Source: Pararhodobacter sp.
Lineage (GTDB): Bacteria; Pseudomonadota; Alphaproteobacteria; Rhodobacterales; Rhodobacteraceae
Assembly: GCA_020832545.1 (NCBI GenBank)
Contig: JAFIEK010000007.1
Location: forward strand, 1 to 64,000
DNA length: 64,000 nt
Reading direction: 5' to 3'
Made by a program: the position numbers and the translations under genes. Below the pieces are notes generated by a model. That model did no database searches and had not been told where the DNA came from. It saw only the letters and a program-made list of their open reading frames with translations. This document shows positions 8,820 through 17,984 of the stretch, in pieces (the first letter of the stretch is position 1; each line of letters starts with the position of its first letter).

Positions 8820-9580
8820 CAGATTACCCCCGCTTCGTCTTTGAGTTTCGCAATCAGCTCATCGACCGAGCCCACCTTGACACCCGCCTTGCGCGTGGCA
8901 GGCTCGGTGGTCTTCACCACCGTCAGCCGCGGTGCGACATCGACGCCGTAATCAGCGGCGGTCTTTTCATCGAGCGGCTTTTTCTTGGCCTTCATGATGT
9001 TCGGCAATGAGGCATAGCGCGGCTCGTTCAGGCGCAGATCGACCGTGACGATGCAGGGCATCTTGCACTTGATCGTCTGCAACCCGCCGTCAACTTCACG
9101 CGTGACCACGGCCGTGTCGCCCTCGACATTCACCTCGGAGGCAAAGGCCGCCTGGCTCCAACCCAGAAGCGCCGACAGCATCTGGCCGGTGGCGTTCATA
9201 TCGTTGTCGATCGCCTGTTTGCCGGCCAGAACCAGCCCGGGCTCTTCTTCTTTGACCACGGCGGCCAGGAGTTTGGCAACCGCCAAAGGTTCGATATCGG
9301 TGTGCACATCATCGGCGGCAATGATCAGGATCGCACGGTCAGCGCCCATCGCCAGCGCCGTGCGCAGCGTTTCCTGCGCCTGCTTCACGCCGATCGACAC
9401 GGCGATCACTTCCGTGGCAACGCCCTTTTCCTTCAGCCGGATCGCCTCTTCCACGGCAATCTCGTCAAAAGGGTTCATCGACATCTTCACATTCGCCAGA
9501 TCAACCCCGCTGCCATCCGCCTTCACACGGACTTTCACGTTATAATCAATCACCCGCTTGACCGGGACCAATACTTTCAT
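8819..9580 (-). CDS. etfB: electron transfer flavoprotein subunit beta
   Basis: AMP-binding subunit of the ETF heterodimer, 253 residues. The family pattern is clear: [13 protein letters not shown] at the N-terminus, [25 protein letters not shown] and the [17 protein letters not shown] recognition-loop region. It is the first gene of the etfBA pair. A GAGGGAG sequence lies about 10 bases before the ATG. The promoter should be in the 159 bases before the adenosyltransferase gene. Confidence 0.97.
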   Translation of the reverse strand: MKVLVPVKRVIDYNVKVRVKADGSGVDLANVKMSMNPFDEIAVEEAIRLKEKGVATEVIAVSIGVKQAQETLRTALAMGADRAILIIAADDVHTDIEPLAVAKLLAAVVKEEEPGLVLAGKQAIDNDMNATGQMLSALLGWSQAAFASEVNVEGDTAVVTREVDGGLQTIKCKMPCIVTVDLRLNEPRYASLPNIMKAKKKPLDEKTAADYGVDVAPRLTVVKTTEPATRKAGVKVGSVDELIAKLKDEAGVI

Positions 9581-9739
9581 GCGCGTCCACTCCCTCGCTC
9601 AAGGCACGCTGCAGGCGCAGCGGGCCAGATGGATTCATGCTTCTGCTTCCTAACCACTCTGATCCGGGGACAACAGAGAAAAAACGCCCCAAAGCCCGCC
9701 ATAGACGCCGCGTTTTGCCGCGGTGCGGAAATGTTAGCG

Positions 9740-10312
9740 TCAGCGGTTGGCCCCGGGCACCCATAGGATGTCATCGGCACCGTTGTTGTTGGCCACGCGT
9801 CCGGCCACAAAGAACCAGTCCGACAGCCGGTTCAGGTAGCGTAGCGCGGCAGGGTTGATATCCTCGCTGCGCGACAGTTCGACCGTCAGGCGCTCGGCCC
9901 GGCGCGACACGGTGCGGCACAGATGCAGATGCGCCGCCAGTGCTGAACCACCGGGCAGGATGAAGCTGCGCAGAGGCGACAGATCGGCGTTCATCGCATC
10001 AATCTCGGCCTCCAGCCGGTCAACTTGCGCATCATTCATACGCAGGGGCGTGTAGCTTGCCTCACGGTCCTTTTCCATGTCGGGGCGGCAAAGATCGGCG
10101 CCCAGATCAAAGAGGTCATTCTGAATGCGGGCAAAGGCTTCTGCCAGCGCGCCATCGGCATGCAGACGTGCCAGCCCCAGCGTGGCGTTGGTCTCATCGA
10201 CCGTGCCATAGGCGTCCACGCGCAGCGCGTATTTCGGCACCCTTGCGCCATTGCCCAGCGCAGTTTCGCCCTTGTCGCCGGTTTTGGTGTAGATCTTGTT
10301 AAGAACGACCAT
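9740..10312 (-). CDS. cob(I)alamin adenosyltransferase, PduO type
   Basis: Transfers the adenosyl group of ATP to cob(I)alamin, making coenzyme B12 for mutases such as Ecm in this window. The 190 residues begin with KIYTKTGDKGET, the ATP-binding motif of PduO-type enzymes, and contain RVDAYGTVDETNA and the later RAERLTVEL and YLNRLSDWFF motifs. It follows the small membrane-protein gene by three bases, with a GGAAGG site overlapping that gene's stop, so the two are co-transcribed. Confidence 0.95.
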   Translation of the reverse strand: MVVLNKIYTKTGDKGETALGNGARVPKYALRVDAYGTVDETNATLGLARLHADGALAEAFARIQNDLFDLGADLCRPDMEKDREASYTPLRMNDAQVDRLEAEIDAMNADLSPLRSFILPGGSALAAHLHLCRTVSRRAERLTVELSRSEDINPAALRYLNRLSDWFFVAGRVANNNGADDILWVPGANR

Positions 10313-10315
10313 CGC

Positions 10316-10522
10316 TTACCTTCCCATCTTGAACCAGGCAAAGGCCACGATCAGAATCACGGCCACGAATTGCGCCGCCAGCCGGTAACGCATCAGGCGG
10401 TTGGCGTGCTTTCGGTTGAACTCACCGCCCTTGGCAAAACTGCCGACACCGATGATCAAAATCACCAGAACAGCCAGCGAGGCCAGGGCCGCCACCACAA
10501 ACAGCGGATCATTGAGAAGCAT
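10316..10522 (-). CDS. HIG1-like twin transmembrane protein
   Basis: Sixty-eight residues with two hydrophobic helices (about 8-27 and 49-64) joined by a charged loop containing KHANRLMRYRLAAQ, which resembles the HIG1/Rcf-type motif. I recall this family annotated as twin transmembrane protein in Rhodobacteraceae. A strong GGAGG site precedes the ATG. It is the first gene of an operon with the adenosyltransferase, though no functional link is visible. HIG1 proteins in mitochondria associate with cytochrome oxidase; that role here is only a guess. Confidence 0.8.
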   Translation of the reverse strand: MLLNDPLFVVAALASLAVLVILIIGVGSFAKGGEFNRKHANRLMRYRLAAQFVAVILIVAFAWFKMGR

Positions 10523-10589
10523 GCGCGCCTCCTTTCCATGACCGCTGATGTAGCGGCTTTGTCGGGCAATGCCAGCCCTCTATCACGGA

Positions 10590-11429
10590 TCAGCCCTTGG
10601 CGACCAGCCAGTCCATGGCCCGCATCGGTAGCAGGCGGCCCAGAATGGCCATGGCGCGGGTCGGTGTTGTGACAAAATAGCGCGGCTTTGGGCGGGAGCT
10701 TTCCAGCGCGTGGATCAGCTTTGCGCTAACCGCCGATGGCGGCAGCTCAAACGGGTCCGGCGTTGACTTTTTTGCGTAGAGGCGTTTGCGCAGGCTGTCG
10801 CGATATTGTTCGGCGCGGGGGCTGTTTTCCCAGTCAATCCAGCGCTCGAAATGTGCAATCGCATTGACACGGAAGCGGCTGGTGATCGGCCCCGGCTCGA
10901 TCAGGATCACATGGATCGGCGTGTCGCGCATTTCCAGCCGTAACACATGGGTCAGCCCCTCCAGCGCGTATTTCGAGGCCACATAGGCCCCGCGCCATTT
11001 CATCGGCGTGAAACCCAGAACTGACGAGCATTGCACAACCCGCCCATAGCCCTGCGCCCGCATCACCGGCAGAACACGCCTCGTCAGTTCATGCCAGCCA
11101 AAGAAATTGGCCTCGAATATGGCGCGCAGCGCATCGGTTGGCAGATCTTCAACCGCGCCGGGCGTCGCGTGGGCACCATTGTTGAAAAGCGCATCCAGCC
11201 GTCCGCCGGTTGCCGCCAGCACCTGATCCACTGCGGCGGCGATCGTGGGTGGGTCAGCGTAGTCCAGATGCGGGCTTTCCAGCCCCTCTGCGATGCGCTG
11301 CGCACAATCCGCTTGCTGACGGCAGGCCGCGAACACCCGCCAGCCGCGTGCCGCCAAGGTCCGGGCGGCATCCAGCCCGATACCGGACGAGCAACCGGTG
11401 ATCAGCACCACGGGGCGGGAATCGGACAT
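10590..11429 (-). CDS. short-chain dehydrogenase/reductase
   Basis: Classical SDR of 279 residues. The NAD(P)-binding motif TGCSSGIG is at residues 11-18, the NNGA structural motif is in LFNNGAHATPG, and the active site Ser and Tyr-x-x-x-Lys are in VQCSSVLGF and YVASK. The order GAVEDLPTDALRAIFEANFFG resembles retinol-dehydrogenase-like SDRs. Substrate unknown. It lies 17 bases downstream of the LuxO-like regulator on the same strand and may belong to that transcript. Confidence 0.88.
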   Translation of the reverse strand: MSDSRPVVLITGCSSGIGLDAARTLAARGWRVFAACRQQADCAQRIAEGLESPHLDYADPPTIAAAVDQVLAATGGRLDALFNNGAHATPGAVEDLPTDALRAIFEANFFGWHELTRRVLPVMRAQGYGRVVQCSSVLGFTPMKWRGAYVASKYALEGLTHVLRLEMRDTPIHVILIEPGPITSRFRVNAIAHFERWIDWENSPRAEQYRDSLRKRLYAKKSTPDPFELPPSAVSAKLIHALESSRPKPRYFVTTPTRAMAILGRLLPMRAMDWLVAKG

Positions 11430-11446
11430 GGCGCGCGAACCTTTGC

Positions 11447-12844
11447 TCAGCCCGCGTCCAGTTTGGCCCAGGCTTCGAGCTTGCGATAGATCGTCGAAGC
11501 CGAAACATCAAGTTCGCGCGCCGCGCGCGGCACAGAACCGCCATGTCGCTGCAACGTGTCTTCGATCACCATACGCTCGATCTGTGCAAGCGTGCGCCCG
11601 GCCAGATCGCCCAGACCAGAGCCGGTTGGCGGGGCGGTGCCGTTCAGACGCTCAGTGCGGGGTTCAGATTGCAGATCCGGGGGCAGCATATCGGGCGTGA
11701 CCAGCGGCCCGTCGTTGAGCACCACGACATTGCGCAGCACGTTGATCAACTGGCGCACATTTCCCGGCCAGGGCAGGCTGCGAAACAGATCGCGCACACG
11801 CGGGTCCAGCCCCAGAAAGACATGCCCCTCTTCCTCGGCCATCTTGGCAACCATCTTGTCGGCAATCTCAATCACATCCTCGCCGCGCACGCGCAGGGGG
11901 GGCATGTGGATTGGCACCACATGCAGCCGGTAATACAGATCCTCGCGGAAATTACCGCACCGCACCTCTTCAAGCGGGTTGCGGTTGGTGGCGCAGATGA
12001 TGCGCACATTGACCTTGCGCGGCTTTGTCGCCCCCACCGGCGTGATGGTCGAGGTCTGCAAGAAGCGCAACAGCTTGGTTTGCAGGTTGAGATCCATCTC
12101 GCAGATCTCATCCAGAAACAGCGTGCCGCCATCCGCCGCCGCCGCCGCGCCGATCTTGTCGGATATCGCCCCGGTGAACGAGCCGCGCAGATGTCCAAAG
12201 ACCTCGGATTCCAGCAAATCCACCGGAATGGCACCGCAGTTGAGCGCGATGAATGGCCCGCGCGCACGCGAGGAGGTTTTGTGCACGGCCTCTGCGCACA
12301 GCTCCTTGCCGGTGCCACTTTCGCCAGTAATGAACACAGTCGCCATCGACCGGGCGACCGATCGGATCTTGTCATAGACCGATTGCATGGCGCGCGAACG
12401 GCCGATGAACGGCGGCAGCACCATCGGCTCGGCCGCTTCAGGCTTGACCGGCACCCGATGGCGGACTGATCGGCGCGCATTGTCCACCGCCGCCAGCAAA
12501 CGCTGGTCATCAAACGGTTTCACCAGAAACTCGTGCGCACCTGCGCGCATCATTTCCACGGCTTTGTTGATGGAGCCATTGGCGGTGATCACAGTGATGC
12601 AGGTCTGTGGCTCCATCGCAAGAAAATCCTGCATCACCTCCAGCCCGGTGCGGTCTGGCAGCATCAGGTCCAGCAGCACAACCTGTGCCCGCAGGCGCTG
12701 AAACTCGGCCATGGCCTCGGCCGCGGTGCCGCAGGTTACGACGGTATAGCCCGCACGCTTTAGCGCCGAGGCGTAGATCATTTGCAACGACGGCGTATCC
12801 TCGATCAGCAGGATCGTATCGGAAGGGAGGCTTTCGTGTTTCAT
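11447..12844 (-). CDS. LuxO-like sigma54-dependent response regulator
   Basis: A 465-residue NtrC-family activator: receiver domain with phospho-acceptor Asp59 and Lys109, AAA+ domain with Walker A GESGTGKE at 174-181, and a C-terminal Fis-type helix-turn-helix (AARELDVSASTIYRKLEAW). The sigma54-contact loop reads GSFTGA (221-226) instead of the usual GAFTGA. The ATG overlaps the stop of the Hpt gene (ATGA), so the phosphotransfer protein and regulator are made together, like LuxU and LuxO of vibrios. No histidine kinase lies nearby. Confidence 0.88.
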   Translation of the reverse strand: MKHESLPSDTILLIEDTPSLQMIYASALKRAGYTVVTCGTAAEAMAEFQRLRAQVVLLDLMLPDRTGLEVMQDFLAMEPQTCITVITANGSINKAVEMMRAGAHEFLVKPFDDQRLLAAVDNARRSVRHRVPVKPEAAEPMVLPPFIGRSRAMQSVYDKIRSVARSMATVFITGESGTGKELCAEAVHKTSSRARGPFIALNCGAIPVDLLESEVFGHLRGSFTGAISDKIGAAAAADGGTLFLDEICEMDLNLQTKLLRFLQTSTITPVGATKPRKVNVRIICATNRNPLEEVRCGNFREDLYYRLHVVPIHMPPLRVRGEDVIEIADKMVAKMAEEEGHVFLGLDPRVRDLFRSLPWPGNVRQLINVLRNVVVLNDGPLVTPDMLPPDLQSEPRTERLNGTAPPTGSGLGDLAGRTLAQIERMVIEDTLQRHGGSVPRAARELDVSASTIYRKLEAWAKLDAG

Positions 12845-13224
12845 GGTCGCCTGAACGCCTTGGCACAGGTTTCCAGAAGCGACAGAACCGCGTCCACTTC
12901 CTGCCGGACCGGCAAGGTCAGCACCGACAGTGCGCTGGGGCTGACCCGCTCCGCCGTGGTGTGCAGCGTCTCGGCCAGATCGGCCAGTCGTTGCGCACCG
13001 ATCGTCGAGGACAGGCCTTTCAACTCATGCGCGACCTTGGCCACGATCACCGGCTCGCCACCATCCAGCGCCGCAGCCATGCGCCGGTAATCATCCAGCA
13101 GTTGATTGCAAAGCTCGATGCGCATTTCCTCATCACCGAATTCGAAAATGCCTGAAAGGACAGATTCGTCGATGTTTAGCGCGAACAAGGCGCTCGAATC
13201 ATCAAAAACAAGGTTCTTGTTCAT
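12841..13224 (-). CDS. histidine phosphotransfer (Hpt) protein
   Basis: A 127-residue stand-alone Hpt domain. The phospho-acceptor is His66 in VAHELKGLSSTIGA, with the typical helical pattern around it. It overlaps the start of the sigma54 response regulator by four bases, which is good evidence that the two exchange phosphate. A hybrid kinase elsewhere would be needed as donor. The gene starts with ATG at 13224, in an AT-rich context without a strong ribosome site. Confidence 0.88.
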   Translation of the reverse strand: MNKNLVFDDSSALFALNIDESVLSGIFEFGDEEMRIELCNQLLDDYRRMAAALDGGEPVIVAKVAHELKGLSSTIGAQRLADLAETLHTTAERVSPSALSVLTLPVRQEVDAVLSLLETCAKAFRRP

Positions 13225-13360
13225 CTAAAATACTTTTCTCACTGAAAAACCAAGAACACTGTGTCGCCATTTCCTGGCACAATCAAGGGATGAATCGGGC
13301 TTACTTGTGTCGCGGGAAACCTGTGTTGAGTTCCCGCCAGCCGTTTCGCAAACCTTCCTG

Positions 13361-15253
13361 TCATCCCTGTGGATAGCCCAGTCTTTTCAACGCAAGGGCG
13401 ATCTCATCCAATATGGCGGGGTCATCAATCGTGGCGGGAATGGTGTAGCTTTCGCCATCTGCAATCTTGGCCATGGTTGCCCGCAGGATCTTGCCCGAGC
13501 GTGTCTTTGGCAACCGATCAACCGCCACCGCCAGCTTGAACGCCGCCACCGGGCCAATGCGATCACGCACCAGCGCCACGCATTCGCGCGCCACGTCATC
13601 AGGGTCGCGCGCAACCCCTTTGTTGAGGCACAACAACCCCAGCGGCAGCTGCCCTTTCAGCGCATCCGCCACGCCGATCACCGCGCATTCGCCGACATCC
13701 GGATGCGCCGCCAGCACCTCTTCCATCGCGCCGGTGGACAGGCGGTGGCCCGCCACGTTGATCACATCATCGGTGCGCGCCATGATGTAGACATAGCCGT
13801 CCTCGTCGATATACCCGGCATCTCCTGTCTCGTAATAGCCGGGGAAAGTGCTGAGGTAGGATTTGACGAACCGCGCCTCGGCGTTCCACAGGTTCGGCAG
13901 CGTGCCCGGCGGCAGGGGCAGTTTGATGGCGATAGCGCCCAGCGAGCCCGCCTTGACCGGGTGCCCCCCTTCGTCAAGCACCTGCACGTCATAGCCCGGC
14001 ATCGGCATCGAGGGACTACCGATCTTGACCGGCAGCGGCTCAAACCCTTGCGGATTGCCGCAGATCGGCCAGCCGGTTTCTGTCTGCCACCAATGGTCAA
14101 CCACCGGCACCTTCAGCTTTTCCTGTGCCCAGATCACCGTATCGGGGTCCGCCCGCTCGCCCGCTAGATAGAGGCAGCGCAGGCTGGATGTATCATATTT
14201 CTTGACGAACTCGCCCGCCGGGTCCTCGCGTTTGATGGCGCGGAATGCGGTGGGCGCGGTAAAGAAACTGACAACGCCATGCTCTTCAATCACGCGCCAG
14301 AATGTGCCGGCATCGGGCGTGCCCACGGGCTTGCCCTCGAAAACGATGCTGGTGGCCCCGTGCAAGAGCGGCGCATAGACAATATAGCTGTGCCCCACCA
14401 CCCAGCCGACATCCGAGGCTGTCCAGAACACCTCGCCGGGGTTGACGCCGTAAAGGTTCTTCATCGTCCAGGCCAGCGCCACTAAATGACCGGCTGTCGC
14501 ACGTATCACGCCCTTCGGCTGGCCCGTGGTGCCCGAGGTATAGAGAATATAGGCCGGGTGATCGCCCTCTACCGGCACACAATCAGCCGGTTCCACGCCG
14601 AACTGAAAGCCGTGCCAGTCCAGATCACGGCCCTCTGTGAGCTTTGCAACCTCCTGTTCACGCTGGTAGATGACGCAGAAGTCAGGCTTGTGGGCCGCCT
14701 GTTCAATCGCCGCGTCCAGAAGCGGCTTGTAATGCACCACCCGCCCCGGCTCTATCCCGCATGAGGCTGCAAGGATTGCCTTTGGTTTGGCGTCATCAAT
14801 CCGCGTGGCCAGTTCGCGCGCAGCAAACCCGCCGAATACCACTGAATGGATTGCCCCAAGCCGGGCGCAGGCCAGCATCGCCTCCACCGCCTGTGGGATC
14901 ATCGGCATATAGATCACCACGCGGTCGCCCTTTGCGACTCCGCGCGCCTTCAGCGCGCCCGCCAGCGAAGCAACGCGCTCCAACAACTCGACATAGGTGA
15001 TGGTCTGCTTGGTATGCGTCACCGGGCTGTCGTAGATCAGCGCCACCTGTTCGCCACGGCCCGCAGCAACATGCCGGTCCAACGCGTTCCAGCAGGTGTT
15101 GACGCGCGCCTCCTTGAACCACTCGTAAATGGGAGCGCGTTCATCGAAAAGCGCGCGCTCGGGTGCCGTGACCCAGTCGATGGCCTTGGCCTGCTCCATC
15201 CAGAAGCCTTCGGGATCAGTGATCGACCAGCGATGCAGATCGGCGTAGCGCAT
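13361..15253 (-). CDS. prpE: propionyl-CoA synthetase
   Basis: Activates propionate to propionyl-CoA through an acyl-adenylate. The 630 residues start MRYADLHRWSITDPEGFW, typical of PrpE. The adenylation P-loop is YTSGTTGQPKG, with WWQTETGWPI, the YETGDAGYIDEDGYVYIMARTD region and the C-terminal catalytic Lys in KTRSGKILR. A GAGGAGGA site precedes the ATG. The 231 bases upstream hold TTTGCAAA boxes that suggest control by a PccR-type short-chain acyl-CoA regulator. Confidence 0.95.
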   Translation of the reverse strand: MRYADLHRWSITDPEGFWMEQAKAIDWVTAPERALFDERAPIYEWFKEARVNTCWNALDRHVAAGRGEQVALIYDSPVTHTKQTITYVELLERVASLAGALKARGVAKGDRVVIYMPMIPQAVEAMLACARLGAIHSVVFGGFAARELATRIDDAKPKAILAASCGIEPGRVVHYKPLLDAAIEQAAHKPDFCVIYQREQEVAKLTEGRDLDWHGFQFGVEPADCVPVEGDHPAYILYTSGTTGQPKGVIRATAGHLVALAWTMKNLYGVNPGEVFWTASDVGWVVGHSYIVYAPLLHGATSIVFEGKPVGTPDAGTFWRVIEEHGVVSFFTAPTAFRAIKREDPAGEFVKKYDTSSLRCLYLAGERADPDTVIWAQEKLKVPVVDHWWQTETGWPICGNPQGFEPLPVKIGSPSMPMPGYDVQVLDEGGHPVKAGSLGAIAIKLPLPPGTLPNLWNAEARFVKSYLSTFPGYYETGDAGYIDEDGYVYIMARTDDVINVAGHRLSTGAMEEVLAAHPDVGECAVIGVADALKGQLPLGLLCLNKGVARDPDDVARECVALVRDRIGPVAAFKLAVAVDRLPKTRSGKILRATMAKIADGESYTIPATIDDPAILDEIALALKRLGYPQG

Positions 15254-15312
15254 GAATGTCTCCTCCTCGGTCCTGACATTCAGTTACTTGACGAGGGCGC
15301 GTTCGTGCAACG

Positions 15313-15329
15313 CTGTTACCGGCTAACAG
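15313..15329. promoter_or_regulatory. inverted repeat upstream of prpE
   Basis: CTGTTA-CCGGC-TAACAG is a perfect 6-bp dyad with a 5-base spacer, about 60 bases before the prpE start. Arms TGTTA/TAACA recall LacI-family operators but the spacer is one base longer than in the boxes near pckA. It could also be a weak RNA hairpin in the leader. Confidence 0.35.
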
Positions 15330-15382
15330 ACTGCGCAACTGGTGCGGGATTTGCAGAAAAGCGGCAAATCGCCGCAGTTGAG

Positions 15383-15463
15383 TTTGCAAAGCAGGTGAGA
15401 AACCCGACGATTCCACAGAATCCCGACAACACTTTGCAAAGTTGTATGCTGCGGATTTGCATT
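15383..15463. promoter_or_regulatory. cluster of TTTGCAAA boxes upstream of prpE
   Basis: TTTGCAAA occurs at 15383-15390 and at 15433-15440, the latter inside the perfect palindrome ACTTTGCAAAGT (15431-15442). A variant TTTGCATT is at 15456-15463 and TTTGCAGA at 15350-15357. PccR of Rhodobacter sphaeroides, an ScfR-family regulator of propionyl-CoA assimilation, is reported to bind TTTGCAAA-X4-TTTGCAAA; the exact 4-base spacing is not seen here, so the link is inferred from the half-site and the gene controlled. Confidence 0.55.
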
Positions 15464-15484
15464 TCCGGCACTGACAGAATCGCC

Positions 15485-17764
15485 CTAGCCGTAATGCGAA
15501 ACCGGGGTTCCGGCAATCGCGGCCATGTTCAAAAGGCCCCTTGCGGTGATCGAAGGGGTGACGATATGGGCGCGATTCCCCATACCCATCAGGATCGGCC
15601 CCACTTCAAGCCCACCGGCGCGCGCTTTCAGGATGTTGCGCACGGCGCTGGCCGCATCTGTCGAGGAAAACACCAGCACATTCGCCGCCCCCTGCAACCG
15701 TGAGCGCGGGAAGATGCGCTCGCGCAATTCAGGGTCAAAGGCGGCGTCCACATGCATCTCGCCCTCGTACTCGCAGGGCATTTCCATTGCATCAAGGATC
15801 TCCAGCGCGCCGCGCATCCGCTGCCCGGATGATGTCTCCAACGTGCCGAACTGCGAATGCGAACACATTGCGATCTTTGGCGCCACACCAAACCGACGTG
15901 CATGCCGCGCCGCGCCAATCACCGTTTCGGCGATCTGTTCTGGCGTCGGTTCGGCATTGATCTGCGTATCGGCGATGAAAAGCGGCCCTTCAGGTTGGAT
16001 AATCAGGCTCAGCGCACCCAGCGGGCGCAGCCCGTCGCGCGCCAGAACCTCGCGGACATAATTCAGGTGCCACAGATACTGGCCAAACGCGCCGCAGATC
16101 ATGCTGTCGGCCTCTTCGCGGTGCACCATCACCGCCGCAATCGCCGTGGTGTTGGTGCGCAGGATCGCCTTGGCGACATCCGGCGTGACGCCCCTTCGTT
16201 CCATCAAACCGTGATAAGTTTCCCAGTATTCGCGGTATCGCGGGTCATTTTCAGGGTTCACAATCTCGAAATCACGCTCGGGCCGGATCGGCAGGCCCGC
16301 GCGCTCGCAGCGCCGGGCGATCACCTCGGGGCGGCCGATCAGGATCGGCACTTCGGTGGTTTCTTCCAGCATCGCCTGTGCCGCGCGCAACACCCGCTCA
16401 TCCTCACCCTCGGCAAACACAATCCGGCGCGAGGCGCTTTTCGCCGCCTCGAATACCGGGCGCATCAGCATCGCCGAACGGAAGACCGAACTGTCCAGCT
16501 TGCGCTTGTAGGCGTCGATATCCTCCAGCGGGCGCGCCGCCACACCGGTCTCCATTGCCGCGCGCGCCACTGCCGTGGCAACGACCCCCATCAGCCGCGG
16601 ATCAAAGGGTTTGGGGATCAGGTATTCGGCGCTGAACGCCAGCTTCTCACCCTGATAGGCTGCCGCCGTCTCGGCCGACGTTGTGGCGCGGGCCAGTTGC
16701 GCAATCCCCTCCACACAGGCGATCTGCATGGCGTCGTTGATCTCGGAGGCACCGACATCCAGCGCACCGCGAAAGATGAAGGGAAAGCACAAAACGTTAT
16801 TGACCTGGTTGGGAAAATCACTGCGCCCGGTGGCCATGATCGCACCGGGGGCCACGGCCTGAACCGCATCCGGCATGATCTCTGGCGTTGGATTGGCCAG
16901 TGCAAAGATAATCGGCCGCTGCGCCATGCGCGCCACCATCTCAGGGGTCAGCACATTGGGGCCGGACAAGCCCAGAAACAGATCCGCCCCGTCCATCACC
17001 TGCCCCAGGTCGCGCAGGTCCGTGCGCTGAGCGAAGGCCGCCTTTTCCGGGTTCATGTCCTCGGCCCGGCCCTCGTAAACCAGCCCGTGAATATCGCACA
17101 GCCAGATGTTCTCGCGTTTCACCCCCAGCTTCAAAAGCATGTTCAGGCAGGCGATCCCCGCCGCGCCCCCGCCAGTGGAGACCACCTTGACCTCATCAAA
17201 CCTGCGCTCCGTCAGATGCAGCGCATTCACCGCCGCCGCCCCCACCACGATGGCGGTGCCGTGCTGATCGTCATGAAACACCGGAATGCCCATCCGCTCG
17301 CGGCAGATGCGCTCGACGATGAAGCAATCTGGGGCTTTGATATCTTCCAGATTTATCGCACCGAAAGTCGGCTCCAGCGCGCAGACAATCTCGGCCAGCT
17401 TCACCGGGTCGGATTCGTTCAACTCGATATCGAAACAATCGATATTGGCGAACTTCTTGAACAGAACCGCCTTGCCCTCCATCACCGGCTTCGACGCTAG
17501 CGCCCCGATATTGCCGAGGCCCAGCACAGCCGAGCCATTGGTGACCACCGCCACCAGATTGCCCCGCGCCGTGAAGCGTGCCGCATTCGCCGGGTTGGCC
17601 TGAATTTCAAGACAGGCTTCAGCCACCCCGGGCGAATAGGCGCGCGCAAGGTCGCGGCCATTGGCCAGCGGCTTGGTGGCGCGGATCTCCAGTTTGCCGG
17701 GCTTTGGGAATTCGTGATAATCCAGAGCGGTCTGGCGGAAAATATCGCTGCTTCGGTCGATCAT
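15485..17764 (-). CDS. maeB: NADP-dependent malic enzyme with phosphotransacetylase-like C-terminal domain
   Basis: Decarboxylates malate to pyruvate. With 759 residues it is the long MaeB form: malic domain and NAD(P) domain over roughly residues 1-430 ([44 protein letters not shown]), then a Pta-like domain over about 430-759 that is thought to be regulatory, sensing acetyl-CoA. The ATG at 17764 (MIDRSSDIF) is chosen because of a GGAGGGG site; a start ten codons upstream would overlap a palindrome. Transcribed away from cdd. Confidence 0.94.
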   Translation of the reverse strand: MIDRSSDIFRQTALDYHEFPKPGKLEIRATKPLANGRDLARAYSPGVAEACLEIQANPANAARFTARGNLVAVVTNGSAVLGLGNIGALASKPVMEGKAVLFKKFANIDCFDIELNESDPVKLAEIVCALEPTFGAINLEDIKAPDCFIVERICRERMGIPVFHDDQHGTAIVVGAAAVNALHLTERRFDEVKVVSTGGGAAGIACLNMLLKLGVKRENIWLCDIHGLVYEGRAEDMNPEKAAFAQRTDLRDLGQVMDGADLFLGLSGPNVLTPEMVARMAQRPIIFALANPTPEIMPDAVQAVAPGAIMATGRSDFPNQVNNVLCFPFIFRGALDVGASEINDAMQIACVEGIAQLARATTSAETAAAYQGEKLAFSAEYLIPKPFDPRLMGVVATAVARAAMETGVAARPLEDIDAYKRKLDSSVFRSAMLMRPVFEAAKSASRRIVFAEGEDERVLRAAQAMLEETTEVPILIGRPEVIARRCERAGLPIRPERDFEIVNPENDPRYREYWETYHGLMERRGVTPDVAKAILRTNTTAIAAVMVHREEADSMICGAFGQYLWHLNYVREVLARDGLRPLGALSLIIQPEGPLFIADTQINAEPTPEQIAETVIGAARHARRFGVAPKIAMCSHSQFGTLETSSGQRMRGALEILDAMEMPCEYEGEMHVDAAFDPELRERIFPRSRLQGAANVLVFSSTDAASAVRNILKARAGGLEVGPILMGMGNRAHIVTPSITARGLLNMAAIAGTPVSHYG

Positions 17765-17793
17765 CGCAGCCCCTCCCCGGGCGGTTTCAGACA

Positions 17794-17809
17794 AGTTTAA
17801 TATTAAACT
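17794..17809. promoter_or_regulatory. perfect 16-bp palindrome at the maeB promoter
   Basis: AGTTTAATATTAAACT is perfectly self-complementary and AT-rich inside GC-rich DNA, 30 bases upstream of the maeB ATG. It is probably the operator of a dimeric repressor overlapping the -10 region. The regulator is not identified. Confidence 0.5.
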
Positions 17810-17984
17810 ATTTTTCCTCAGTCGTAATACCCCGGATGCGCCCGCCCTTTCAAGCGACTTGTCGCCCGGGCCGCCTGTGGCGCCAATTCTGGCCCGGCCT
17901 CAGACGCGGCATCACGCGGGCTTGAAACTGGGCAGCCCGCATAGGAAGGTTACCGCAAACGCACCCGTTCACGGAGCCTTTTTC

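Noticed and set aside
15857-17500. 547-residue plus-strand ORF opposite maeB
   Set aside because: Shadow of maeB; His/Arg/Gln-rich composition typical of reverse frames in GC-rich DNA.
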